Assembly: GCA_964372865.1 (NCBI GenBank)
Contig: CAYJRW010000002.1
Span: 1 to 41,377, forward strand
Length of the DNA: 41,377 nucleotides
Direction of reading: 5' to 3'
Source of the DNA: CAYJRW01 sp964372865
GTDB taxonomy: Bacteria; Patescibacteriota; Minisyncoccia; Minisyncoccales; 2-12-FULL-40-12
In this document: piece after piece, positions 32,299 to 39,317 of the stretch
Numbering within the stretch: position 1 is the stretch's first letter
Layout of the letters: each line of letters begins with the position of its first letter
Position numbers and translations under genes: made by a program
The notes under the pieces: generated by a model
The model's database searches: none
What the model saw: the letters and a program-made list of their open reading frames with translations, nothing else
What the model was told of the DNA's origin: nothing

Positions 32299-32748
32299 AT
32301 GAAAGTTTTTGCTGAAAATAAAAAGGCGTATTTTAATTATCAAATTCTCGAGAGGTTTGAGGCGGGGATTTCTTTGATTGGCCAGGAAGTGAAGTCAATA
32401 AAAACAAGAGGCGTGAATTTGGCTGGTTCTTATGTGGTTTTAAGAAACAATGAGACGTTTTGGATTGGCGCTAAAATATCGCCATATCAGCCAAAAAATG
32501 CACCTCCTGACTATAATCCTGAACGTTCCAGAAAACTTCTTTTGAAAAGGGCAGAGATTAAATACCTCATCGGCAAATCACAACAAAAGGGCTTGACTTT
32601 AATCCCCTTGAAATTATATACTAAAGACGCCAAGCTCAAGCTTGAATTCGGGCTAGCTAGAGGAAAGCGAAAGTTTGACAAGCAAGAATTAATCAAAAAA
32701 AGAGAGGCGCAAAGAGAGATAGAAAGAGAATTAAAATTACGGGGATGA
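32299..32748 (+). CDS. smpB: SsrA-binding protein SmpB
   Basis: 149 residues: 'FAENKKAYFNYQILERFEAG', 'GIxLxGxEVKSIK'-type core ('LIGQEVKSIKTRGVNLAGSY'), and the basic C-terminal tail 'KKREAQREIERELKLRG'. It binds the tRNA-like domain of tmRNA and takes it to stalled ribosomes. The last codons and stop (CGG GGA TGA) form the first bases of the tmRNA itself, an 8-nt overlap with the RNA gene it serves. Confidence 0.96.
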   Translation: MKVFAENKKAYFNYQILERFEAGISLIGQEVKSIKTRGVNLAGSYVVLRNNETFWIGAKISPYQPKNAPPDYNPERSRKLLLKRAEIKYLIGKSQQKGLTLIPLKLYTKDAKLKLEFGLARGKRKFDKQELIKKREAQREIERELKLRG

Positions 32749-33093
32749 GAAAAGCATAGATGAAAGAACTTTTTAAAATATGCAGGCTGAGTGTGCTGGA
32801 ATCTCATTAAACTTCCAGCAAATAGAGTAAGTGCCAACTTATTCAAAAGACCCGCTTTAGCTTTAGCTTAGAGCGGCATCTGCTCTGCTGATTCTCGATG
32901 GGCAGAAGTGGGTGTGATATTATCGAGAGAGAATAGTTCTTTTTTGTCTCAGGGACTATTTTAAAAGACAGAGACAATAGTGGTGCCGGACTTTCTGTTT
33001 CTTTCTGGCATTTCAAAAACCGAAACAGAAAAAGCCTGTAGAATTATTTTAAGAGGACTTTCAGACGCGAGGGCAGTACTCGCCATCTCCACC
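32741..33093 (+). ncRNA. ssrA: tmRNA (ssrA), tag ANLFKRPALALA
   Basis: Acceptor stem GGGGATG (32741-32747) with CATCTCC (33084-33090) includes the G3-U70 pair that alanyl-tRNA synthetase needs; A73 then CC follow, but the next base is T. Helix P2 pairs GCAGGCT near 32780 with AGCCTGT near 33030. The tag frame 32833-32871 reads GCC AAC TTA TTC AAA AGA CCC GCT TTA GCT TTA GCT TAG, a 12-residue tag ending ALALA. A GCTGGAA/TTCCAGC hairpin precedes it. Odd: the T stem GCGAG/CTCGC closes the loop GGCAGTA instead of TTCRAnn, and the usual GGATTCGAC near the 5' end is missing. It overlaps smpB and ends about 8 nt before infC. Confidence 0.9.
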
Positions 33094-33101
33094 TCCACCA
33101 A

Positions 33102-33614
33102 ATTTTGCTGAGAAAACCATTAGTCAACAATCAAATAAGGGCTTTTGAGGTAAGAGTCATTGACGAAACCGGAAAACAGGTTGGAGTTATATCTCTCAAA
33201 GAAGCGCTCAAGTTAGCTCAAGAGCGCAATTTGGATTTAATTCAGGTGACAGAAAAAGTAGAACCGCCTGTTTGCAAGATAATGGATTACGGCAAGTATC
33301 TCTACTCTCTCTCAAAGAAAGAAAAAGCGGCCAGACCAAAAATGGCTGGCGGCATAAAAGGAATTCGTTTGGGATTCAACATCTCTCCGCACGACTTGGA
33401 AACCAGAGCTCACCAGGCCGAAAAATTTTTGAAAAAAGAGCAGAAAATCAGGGTGGAGTTGCCCCTCAGAGGAAGAGAGAAAGCCATGGGAGAGTTTGCC
33501 AAAGGGAAAATAGCTCAATTTATGGAAATTCTTGGGAAATTAGTGCCAATAAAAGTTGAAAGGGAATTGAAAAGGGAACCGCGGGGTTTTACAATAATAA
33601 TCGCAAAGCAATAA
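33102..33614 (+). CDS. infC: Translation initiation factor IF-3
   Basis: About 170 residues with both IF-3 domains: 'VNNQIRAFEVRVIDETGKQV' at the N-terminus and the C-terminal 'KGIRLGFNISPHDLETRAHQ' through 'RGFTIIIAKQ'. Candidate starts are ATT at 33102, TTG at 33105 and CTG at 33108; no ATG exists upstream. I favour ATT, because infC classically uses AUU for self-repression by IF-3, but TTG is equally in frame. There is no Shine-Dalgarno sequence: the preceding bases are the tmRNA 3' end (CACCTCCACC). Followed by rpmI and rplT, the standard order. Confidence 0.93.
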   Translation: MLLRKPLVNNQIRAFEVRVIDETGKQVGVISLKEALKLAQERNLDLIQVTEKVEPPVCKIMDYGKYLYSLSKKEKAARPKMAGGIKGIRLGFNISPHDLETRAHQAEKFLKKEQKIRVELPLRGREKAMGEFAKGKIAQFMEILGKLVPIKVERELKREPRGFTIIIAKQ

Positions 33615-33615
33615 G

Positions 33616-33801
33616 ATGAAAACAAGGAAGTCAATACTAAAACGTTTCAAAATAACCAAAAGCGGTAAAGTACTTAGGAGACCAACCGGACAGGACCATT
33701 ATCTTGCAAAGAAATCTGGAAAAAAAATAAGAAAATTGCGAAAATTGGTTGAGGTTTCAAAGTGGGAAGCAAAAAAAATTAAAAAATTATTGCATGGTTA
33801 G
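33616..33801 (+). CDS. rpmI: 50S ribosomal protein L35
   Basis: 61 residues, highly basic: 'MKTRKSILKRFKITKSGKVL', 'DHYLAKKSGKKIRKLRK'. The expected partner between infC and rplT; starts 1 nt after the infC stop and its last 8 nt overlap rplT. Confidence 0.95.
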   Translation: MKTRKSILKRFKITKSGKVLRRPTGQDHYLAKKSGKKIRKLRKLVEVSKWEAKKIKKLLHG

Positions 33802-34141
33802 GGTTAAACGGGGTAAAACTGCGCATAAAAGACGGAAGTATTTGTTAAGACATGCAAAGGGCTTTCGTTGGGGCAGAAAAGCAAAATACAGGCTTGCCAA
33901 AGAGGCCTTGTGGCATGCTTGGAGCTATGCCTACAGAGACAGGCGCACGAAAAAAAGAGATTTTCGGCGACTTTGGCAAACGCAAATTGCGGCTACTTCA
34001 AAGCGACTTGGCATTTCTTACAGCAAATTTATTTACGGCCTGAAAAAAAATAAAATTGAGCTTGACCGCAAGATTTTAGCTCAACTGGCGCAAAGTCGGC
34101 CAGAAATTTTCCAAAAATTAGCAGAAAAAATTAAGGGCTAA
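33794..34141 (+). CDS. rplT: 50S ribosomal protein L20
   Basis: 115 residues from ATG 33794 ('MVRVKRGKTAHKRRKYLLRH', then 'AKGFRWGRKAKYRLAKEA' and 'RLGISYSKFIYGLKKNKIEL'). An earlier in-frame start would lie deep in rpmI. Needed early in 50S assembly. In other bacteria L20 represses this operon through an mRNA structure; here the leader is replaced by tmRNA. The 3' end overlaps the convergent MGMT gene by 11 nt. Confidence 0.96.
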   Translation: MVRVKRGKTAHKRRKYLLRHAKGFRWGRKAKYRLAKEALWHAWSYAYRDRRTKKRDFRRLWQTQIAATSKRLGISYSKFIYGLKKNKIELDRKILAQLAQSRPEIFQKLAEKIKG

Positions 34142-34415
34142 AAATAACCTTGCCATTTCTAATGGTAACGCTTTCTCTTTTTAACAGAGAGATTTTTTTA
34201 TTTTGACCGCCACTATAACCGCCTACTTCATCGTTAGATCTTACAACGCGGTGGCAGGGAACTATTTTAGGATACGGATTTTTATTCAAAATATTCCCCA
34301 CGGCCCGCCAGGCTTTTGAGCGTCCTGCCAATTTAGCTACTTCTTTGTAGGTTAAAACTTTCCCCTTAGGAATTTTCTTGACCACTTGGTAAACTTTTTT
34401 TTGAAAGAAAGTCAT
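34131..34415 (-). CDS. MGMT-type alkyl-DNA transferase domain protein
   Basis: 94 residues, the DNA-binding/active-site domain alone. The acceptor cysteine is present in 'KIVPCHRVVRSNDEVGGYSG' and the helix-turn-helix in 'GKVLTYKEVAKLAGRSKAWR', so it should remove O6-alkyl groups from guanine stoichiometrically rather than act as a cysteine-less ATL. Lacks the N-terminal domain of Ada/Ogt, as many small homologues do. The first 50 nt overlap the 3' end of the Nudix gene, and the end overlaps rplT on the other strand. Confidence 0.9.
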   Translation of the reverse strand: MTFFQKKVYQVVKKIPKGKVLTYKEVAKLAGRSKAWRAVGNILNKNPYPKIVPCHRVVRSNDEVGGYSGGQNKKISLLKRESVTIRNGKVIFSP

Positions 34416-34827
34416 CGGCTTTTTTTAGAATTTCTTTGGCGTTTTTGAATAGCAATTTCACTAAAGCATCATCGTAAGGAAGCCATTCATAACCCAAATG
34501 CTCTTCTGATACTTTGACGTCTCTTGCTTTTGTTTTGGCCAAATAAAAAGTGACGAACTTCAAAATGTTTTTCCCCTGAAATCTGAAAAAGTATCTTATC
34601 CACTCTCTAAACCCTTCTACAAATTCAATGCCTTTTAATCCTGTTTCTTCTTCAACTTCTCTTCTTACCGTGTCTATTTCTTTTTCTCCTTTTTCAATAT
34701 GTCCTTTGGGGAAATCCCAATAATCGCGAGACGCCTTTGCAGAAGAAGGATAATGAAGCAAAAGATAATAGATTGTATTATTTTCTTTTCTAAAAATTAC
34801 AGCTCCAGCTGATTTTTCAACAGGCAT
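34366..34827 (-). CDS. Nudix hydrolase (Ap4A hydrolase-like)
   Basis: 153 residues. The Nudix box 'GHIEKGEKEIDTVRREVEEE' plus TGL fits GX5EX7REUXEEXGU exactly. The preceding 'WDFPKGH' and 'AGAVIFRKENNTIYYLLLHY' are typical of bis(5'-nucleosyl)tetraphosphatase-type enzymes, which clear dinucleoside polyphosphates. Together with MGMT downstream and polX upstream it makes a small DNA-maintenance cluster. Substrate not proven by sequence. Confidence 0.88.
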   Translation of the reverse strand: MPVEKSAGAVIFRKENNTIYYLLLHYPSSAKASRDYWDFPKGHIEKGEKEIDTVRREVEEETGLKGIEFVEGFREWIRYFFRFQGKNILKFVTFYLAKTKARDVKVSEEHLGYEWLPYDDALVKLLFKNAKEILKKADDFLSKKSLPSGQENS

Positions 34828-34829
34828 TG

Positions 34830-36572
34830 TTATTTAAAAGATTTAAGTAATTTATCAAGCGGCCAAACATTGACTATGTTTTCTTTTTCGGCCCAGCCGC
34901 GACGGGCTTGCGCCACTCCAAATTCCATAAATCTTAACTGGTCTTTGTGGTGGGAATCGGTGTTAATCACCATCTTCACTCCAATTTCTTTTGCGCGCCG
35001 AATGTTTTGGTCTGACAAATCTAATCTTTCGGGGAAAGCGTTAATTTCCAGAATTGTGCCGGTTTCTTTTGCTGCTTTAAAAATTTTCTCCAAGTCAATC
35101 TGATATTCTTCGCGCTTTTTAATTAAGCGACCGGTTGGGTGAGCAATAATGTCAACATGAGGATTTCTCATTGCTGTTATCATTCTTTCTGTCATTTTTT
35201 CTTTTTCCATTTTGAAATTGGAGTGAATACCAGCAATCACATAATCCAACTTAGCCAGAGCTTCATCTTTAATGTCAATTGACCCATCGTTCATAATATT
35301 TGCCTCACAACCTTTTAGAATTTGGAATTTGGAATTTGGAATTTGTTTGGGATTTGTGATTTGGAATTTGTAATTTAATCTGTCTATTTCTTTGTTGCGC
35401 TGTTCCAATTGTTTCTCATTGAGCCCTTTTTCTATTCTCAAAAACTTTGTATGGTCAGCAATGCCGATGTACTCATACCCCATTTGTCTTGCCGCATCAG
35501 CCATCTGCTCAATTGAATTCGCTCCGCCGTCCCAATTAGAATGAGTATGTAGGTCTCCTTGAATGTCTCTTACCTCAATCAACTTTGGCAATTTTCCTTC
35601 CAAAGCCGCTTCAATCTCCCCTTGATTTTCCCTGATTTCTGGCGACATCCAAACCATTCCCAAAGCCCTGTAAATTTCCTCCTCTGTTTTTCCTGCAGTC
35701 ATTTTTGGGCCGTGGAAAAGTCCGTATTCTGAAAGTTTCAGGCCCTTATCAATGGCAATTTTTCTGGTAACAATATTGTGTTCTTTGGAGCCCGTAAAGT
35801 ACTGGAGGGCTGAACCATAGCTTTTCAAGGGCACAACTCGAATATCCATATCAAAACCGTCTTTCATTCTGACGGACGCTTTTGTTTTGCCTTTACCCCA
35901 AATTTTAACAACTCCCGGCAAAGAAACAAAAAAATCCATTACCTTCTCCGGATTTTTGGAAATTACCAAAAAGTCAGCGTCGCCAATGGTTTCTTTCATT
36001 CTCCTGATGGAACCTGCGTAATCTATTCTTTCCACTTCTTTTAAACTTTCCAGCCTTTCATAAATTTCTTTAACGCGAGGTAAAATCTCGCCCAATAAAA
36101 ATCTGCCTTTGCTTCTTTTTAAAAATTCAATTCCCTCCAAAATGTTTTTTTCTGTTTTTTGACCGAAACCAAACAAAGGTGCAATTTTATGTTTTTTGGC
36201 TGCTTTCTCCAGCTCCTTTAAATTCCTGATTCCCAACTTTTGATAAAGAACTTTCACTTTCTTTGGCCCCAGTCCTTCCACCCGAATCATTTCTTCCATT
36301 TTAACCGGCGTTTTCTTTTTTAAATGCTGGTAATATTTTATTTTTCCTGTTTTGATGTATTCTTCAATCCTTTCAGAAATACCCTTACCAACCCCGGGAA
36401 TCTTTTCCAAAGCGGCTCTGCCGCCTTTTTTATATATTTGGGCAACATCTTCCTCCAAGGTCTCCAGGGTAATGGCAGCTTTTTGATAAGCTTGGGGTTT
36501 AAAAGCAACTTCTTCCATTGCCAGAAAATCAGCAATCTCGTAAAAAATGTTGGCAATTTCCTGATTGTTCAC
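34830..36572 (-). CDS. polX: DNA polymerase X with PHP domain
   Basis: 580 residues: helix-hairpin-helix region ('IPGVGKGISERIEEYIKTGK', 'VEGLGPKKVKVLYQKLGIRN'), Pol X nucleotidyltransferase core with 'AGSIRRMKETIGDADFLV', and C-terminal PHP domain ('GDLHTHSNWDGGANSIEQMA', 'EYIGIADHTKFLRI', 'INTDSHHKDQLRFMEFGV'). Gap-filling polymerase in base-excision repair, the PHP part giving 3'-5' exonuclease or AP-endonuclease activity. It starts at GTG (36572). An in-frame AT-rich repeat at 35318-35380 encodes 'KFQITNPKQIPNSKFQI' within the PHP domain. Confidence 0.95.
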   Translation of the reverse strand: MNNQEIANIFYEIADFLAMEEVAFKPQAYQKAAITLETLEEDVAQIYKKGGRAALEKIPGVGKGISERIEEYIKTGKIKYYQHLKKKTPVKMEEMIRVEGLGPKKVKVLYQKLGIRNLKELEKAAKKHKIAPLFGFGQKTEKNILEGIEFLKRSKGRFLLGEILPRVKEIYERLESLKEVERIDYAGSIRRMKETIGDADFLVISKNPEKVMDFFVSLPGVVKIWGKGKTKASVRMKDGFDMDIRVVPLKSYGSALQYFTGSKEHNIVTRKIAIDKGLKLSEYGLFHGPKMTAGKTEEEIYRALGMVWMSPEIRENQGEIEAALEGKLPKLIEVRDIQGDLHTHSNWDGGANSIEQMADAARQMGYEYIGIADHTKFLRIEKGLNEKQLEQRNKEIDRLNYKFQITNPKQIPNSKFQILKGCEANIMNDGSIDIKDEALAKLDYVIAGIHSNFKMEKEKMTERMITAMRNPHVDIIAHPTGRLIKKREEYQIDLEKIFKAAKETGTILEINAFPERLDLSDQNIRRAKEIGVKMVINTDSHHKDQLRFMEFGVAQARRGWAEKENIVNVWPLDKLLKSFK

Positions 36573-36573
36573 A

Positions 36574-37188
36574 TTATTTTGGCTTTGGAATTAAAATCAC
36601 TTTTCCTTTTGGTAAAAGCCCTTCTCTGATTAAAATGCATAAAAGTGCCGAGATGACCCCAGAAATTCCCACCGCAATGAAGAGAGGTGTGAAACCAAAA
36701 CTTTTAGCAATTATTCCGCCAATAACTCCGGCCACTCCTGCCCCAATCCCGAGCGCCGAACTGTCAAGAGCCCAGCTTTGCGCTTCTTTACCCTTGTCAA
36801 TGTGTCTTGTAAAAATTCCGCCCCAGGCAGGAATGGCTGCTGCCATGCCCAGGGCGTGTATTGTCGTTAAAAGATAAATATGCCAGGGCAAACTAGCAAA
36901 AATAAGCCCGAAGGGGGTCGCGCTTGCCAAAAATGTGCCTCCAATTAAAAAATAAAGATCGTCCTTTTCTCCGTGATTTCTATCTAAATATTGGCCAATG
37001 GGTATTTGCAACAACGACTTTAAAATCCAGTACATGCCCACGGCAATTCCCGCTACCTGCGCGTCTCCTCCTTTGATGTTTTCCACAATGAAAATCGCCA
37101 AAATAGGCATCACCAGGCCCCAGCCAAAAAGCAGGATAAGGTCATAAAAAATTAAAACTTTTATAACCTTATTAATGGACTTTAACAT
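36574..37188 (-). CDS. Half-size MFS-type membrane protein
   Basis: 204 residues with about six membrane helices, equal to one half of a 12-helix major facilitator. The loop 2-3 motif is recognisable as 'GQYLDRNHGEKDDLY' (G-x-x-x-D-R). It starts in a normal way and ends with a basic tail ('LLPKGKVILIPKPK'), with no second half in any frame downstream, where polX begins. It may work as a homodimer or with another half protein; substrate unknown. Lies 3 nt after the tandem-HD gene. Confidence 0.78.
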   Translation of the reverse strand: MLKSINKVIKVLIFYDLILLFGWGLVMPILAIFIVENIKGGDAQVAGIAVGMYWILKSLLQIPIGQYLDRNHGEKDDLYFLIGGTFLASATPFGLIFASLPWHIYLLTTIHALGMAAAIPAWGGIFTRHIDKGKEAQSWALDSSALGIGAGVAGVIGGIIAKSFGFTPLFIAVGISGVISALLCILIREGLLPKGKVILIPKPK

Positions 37189-37191
37189 ACA

Positions 37192-38454
37192 TTAGTAAAA
37201 TTTTTGCTTCATTTCTTCAAGAAAATCAAGAATTAAAGGGTTGTCTGTCACCTCAAAAGTCCACTCCCAAAGAGGGGCCGCAGAAAAATTTTTATATTTT
37301 TTTTCATATAAAAGCCCTTGAAGCAACACCACTGCAACATTTAACTGTGAGAGAAAATAGCCCTCTGGCGAGCTTTTGGTTCTATACTCTTGCCACAGCC
37401 GAATAATCTCTTTTTTCAATTTTGGGTTTAACTTGGTAGTAAGTTTTTCCAAAGCCCTTTTTTCTTCCTTGTAGTCCTTAATAAAGATGCTTTTCTTTTC
37501 CTTTTTTGATAGGCGGACCATCCTCTTTAAAATTTCTTCTCTTTTTTCCCTGTCGTTGGTCAAAATCCTGTCATAAGGCGTAGTGTCGCCTGTATAGACG
37601 GCCGACAACTCGTGGCATAGAGCCATTTTTAAAAGCTTTTCCATGCTAAACTCTTTCCTGCTAGAGCCCAAAACCCAAGCAGCAACCCCTAAGGTAAAAA
37701 GGTGGCCTGCCACGGTCTCTGGATTTTTCACATTTCGAAGAGTCCAGTAAAGCCGGGGTATACCTTTTAGTTTATCCGCCAGCAAAATAAATTCCAGAAT
37801 CGCCTCAAGACCTTTTTCCACCCTAATTTTTTTACCATAAAATTTTTTTTGAATAACTTCCAAAAAATCAAAAAGCAGAGGGTCTTCAACTATTTCTTCA
37901 GCCCATTCCCACCAGGTTGTCATCTCTTTAACGTCTTTGGTCCCAAAGTATTGAATTGATTGGATAAGTGTCTCTATTCGGTTTAGTTGATTAACGAATC
38001 TTCCCTCTCTGGAAATGCCTCTTTCGTAGTCAATCCATGACGAAAAAATCTCATTCTTTGTTCTTGGCGGAAGGCGCTTTAGTAATTTTAGCAGGGAGTC
38101 CTTTTCTTTTTTAAACTTATCCTGCCCTATTTTCTCTTTCTCTTTTCTGGAAAGGCGAGTCCATTTCAACAACATTCGTTTTCTTTTTTTTTGGTTTTTT
38201 GGCAAGCGGGGATAATAAAGGTTTGGGGTTATGTCTCCTGCATAGACCTCGCAAAAATCGTGGGAAATCGCGATTTTAACTGCCCTTTTAACGTTAAGGC
38301 CCTTTTTCTCAGCGAGCAACCATGCCATCATTGCCAAACCAAATGTATGACCGGCTATACTTTCAGGGTTTTTTACTCCTCTCCAGACCCAGCCAGTTCT
38401 CGGCACTTCTTTTAATTTATTTGTTTCAACTAAAAAGTTAAGGATGTTTTGCAT
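37192..38454 (-). CDS. Tandem HD-domain protein (YfbR/HDDC2-like)
   Basis: About 420 residues from ATG 38454; an earlier frame opening at 38490 would run through the greA terminator. Two homologous halves: the first has 'AGHTFGLAMMAWLLAEKK' and 'AISHDFCEVYAGDITP' (H36, H65-D66), the second 'AGHLFTLGVAAWVLGSSR' and 'ALCHELSAVYTGDTTP', with Glu instead of the metal-binding Asp. Single-HD relatives are 5'-deoxynucleotidases. The second half may have lost catalysis or serve as a regulatory partner. Activity on nucleotides is family knowledge; the duplication is seen directly. Confidence 0.85.
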   Translation of the reverse strand: MQNILNFLVETNKLKEVPRTGWVWRGVKNPESIAGHTFGLAMMAWLLAEKKGLNVKRAVKIAISHDFCEVYAGDITPNLYYPRLPKNQKKRKRMLLKWTRLSRKEKEKIGQDKFKKEKDSLLKLLKRLPPRTKNEIFSSWIDYERGISREGRFVNQLNRIETLIQSIQYFGTKDVKEMTTWWEWAEEIVEDPLLFDFLEVIQKKFYGKKIRVEKGLEAILEFILLADKLKGIPRLYWTLRNVKNPETVAGHLFTLGVAAWVLGSSRKEFSMEKLLKMALCHELSAVYTGDTTPYDRILTNDREKREEILKRMVRLSKKEKKSIFIKDYKEEKRALEKLTTKLNPKLKKEIIRLWQEYRTKSSPEGYFLSQLNVAVVLLQGLLYEKKYKNFSAAPLWEWTFEVTDNPLILDFLEEMKQKFY

Positions 38455-38456
38455 GA

Positions 38457-38487
38457 TAAAAAATATGCTCACCCAAAGTGAGCATAT
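38457..38487 (-). terminator. Terminator after greA
   Basis: Perfect 10-bp stem ATATGCTCAC/GTGAGCATAT (38463-38472 with 38478-38487). On the minus strand six Ts follow directly and the next gene's ATG (38454) comes 2 nt later. On the plus strand TTTTTT also follows after CACG, so it may act in both directions. Confidence 0.85.
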
Positions 38488-38511
38488 CACGTTTTTTCTG
38501 AGTTTTAAACA

Positions 38512-38991
38512 CTAAGAAATCTGATATTTTACCTTCTTAATTCTGTACACCACGCTTATGGGAGAGGTGATGGTTATTTCTTCGCCAACTTTTCTGCCAA
38601 AAAGGGCTCGGCCCACAGGCGATTCAGAAGATATCTTGCCTTCGTAGGGATTGGCTTCCAAAGTTCCCACAAGCATAAACTCGTTAATATTGCCGTCTCG
38701 TTCTTCCAAAGTGACTGTAGCTCCCAGCCCGACAATGTTTTGTTTTTCTTTAGCCGGGATTTTAATCAATTCAACGTTTTTGAGGATGATGTCCAATTCT
38801 GCTATTCTCGTTTCCAAAAAACTCAAGTCCTCCTGAAAAGAAAGGTATTCAGGATTAACGTCTTCTGATTGCCAAATTTTGGGCACTCCGCCTGTAACCT
38901 TGGCTACGCGAAGAGCTTTTAAGTCCCTGTGCTCCCTTTTGATTCTTTCCAGTCCTTTTTTCGTTAGATAAAATTTTTGTTCTGTTGGCAT
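38512..38991 (-). CDS. greA: Transcription elongation factor GreA
   Basis: 159 residues: N-terminal coiled coil ('YLTKKGLERIKREHRDLKAL', with acidic tip residues in 'EDVNPEYLSFQEDLSFLETR') and C-terminal FKBP-like domain ('VGLGATVTLEERDGNINEFM', 'SPVGRALFGRKVGEEITI'). Rescues backtracked RNA polymerase by stimulating transcript cleavage. Transcribed alone from a strong promoter at 39197-39224 with a leader of about 200 nt, ended by the hairpin at 38463-38487. Confidence 0.94.
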   Translation of the reverse strand: MPTEQKFYLTKKGLERIKREHRDLKALRVAKVTGGVPKIWQSEDVNPEYLSFQEDLSFLETRIAELDIILKNVELIKIPAKEKQNIVGLGATVTLEERDGNINEFMLVGTLEANPYEGKISSESPVGRALFGRKVGEEITITSPISVVYRIKKVKYQIS

Positions 38992-39002
38992 TTTTTTTCA
39001 AA

Positions 39003-39022
39003 AACCCCTCGGTGAGGGGGTT
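39003..39022 (-). promoter_or_regulatory. Hairpin just before greA start (possible attenuator)
   Basis: AACCCCCTC/GAGGGGTT stem with an ACC loop on the minus strand, then TTTTTG and the greA ATG 11 nt further. It looks like a terminator placed in a leader. Since Gre factors act on paused polymerase, feedback at this site is possible. No anti-terminator pairing was established. Confidence 0.45.
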
Positions 39023-39070
39023 ATTTTTGAGCTTGAAAGTAATTAATTTCCTGCCTGGCCCCCCCCTCAA

Positions 39071-39317
39071 CTAATAATTTTGACGTTCAAAAGGTCAAAA
39101 TAGGCAATCATAAAAGTTCTTTTAATGAAAGTTGAACACTGGCGGGTATTATTTTTTCCTGTAAAAATATTGTTCATCTTTTAATCTGTACATTTTATTA
39201 TAATCGCTCTAGAAGGCTTGTCAAGCCCTTTATAAAACTTAGTTAGAAGCATTATTTCCTTTATTTTTTAAAAGTTTTCCACAGAATATCCCCTATTTTA
39301 TTAAGTAAGTGGCTGAC
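39071..39317 (-). promoter_or_regulatory. greA leader region and consensus promoter
   Basis: The 326-base stretch between greA and the fusion regulator holds no gene that I can support. It contains TTGACA (39224-39219), a 16-nt spacer and TATAAT (39202-39197) on the minus strand, a full consensus promoter. It also holds a leader stem TTTTGAC/GTCAAAA (39078-39084 with 39094-39100), and a G-rich tract on the minus strand close to 39061-39066. Confidence 0.7.

Noticed and set aside
38855..39070. 71-residue basic reading frame before greA
   Set aside because: It overlaps the greA coding region out of frame, has no ribosome binding site and resembles no family.
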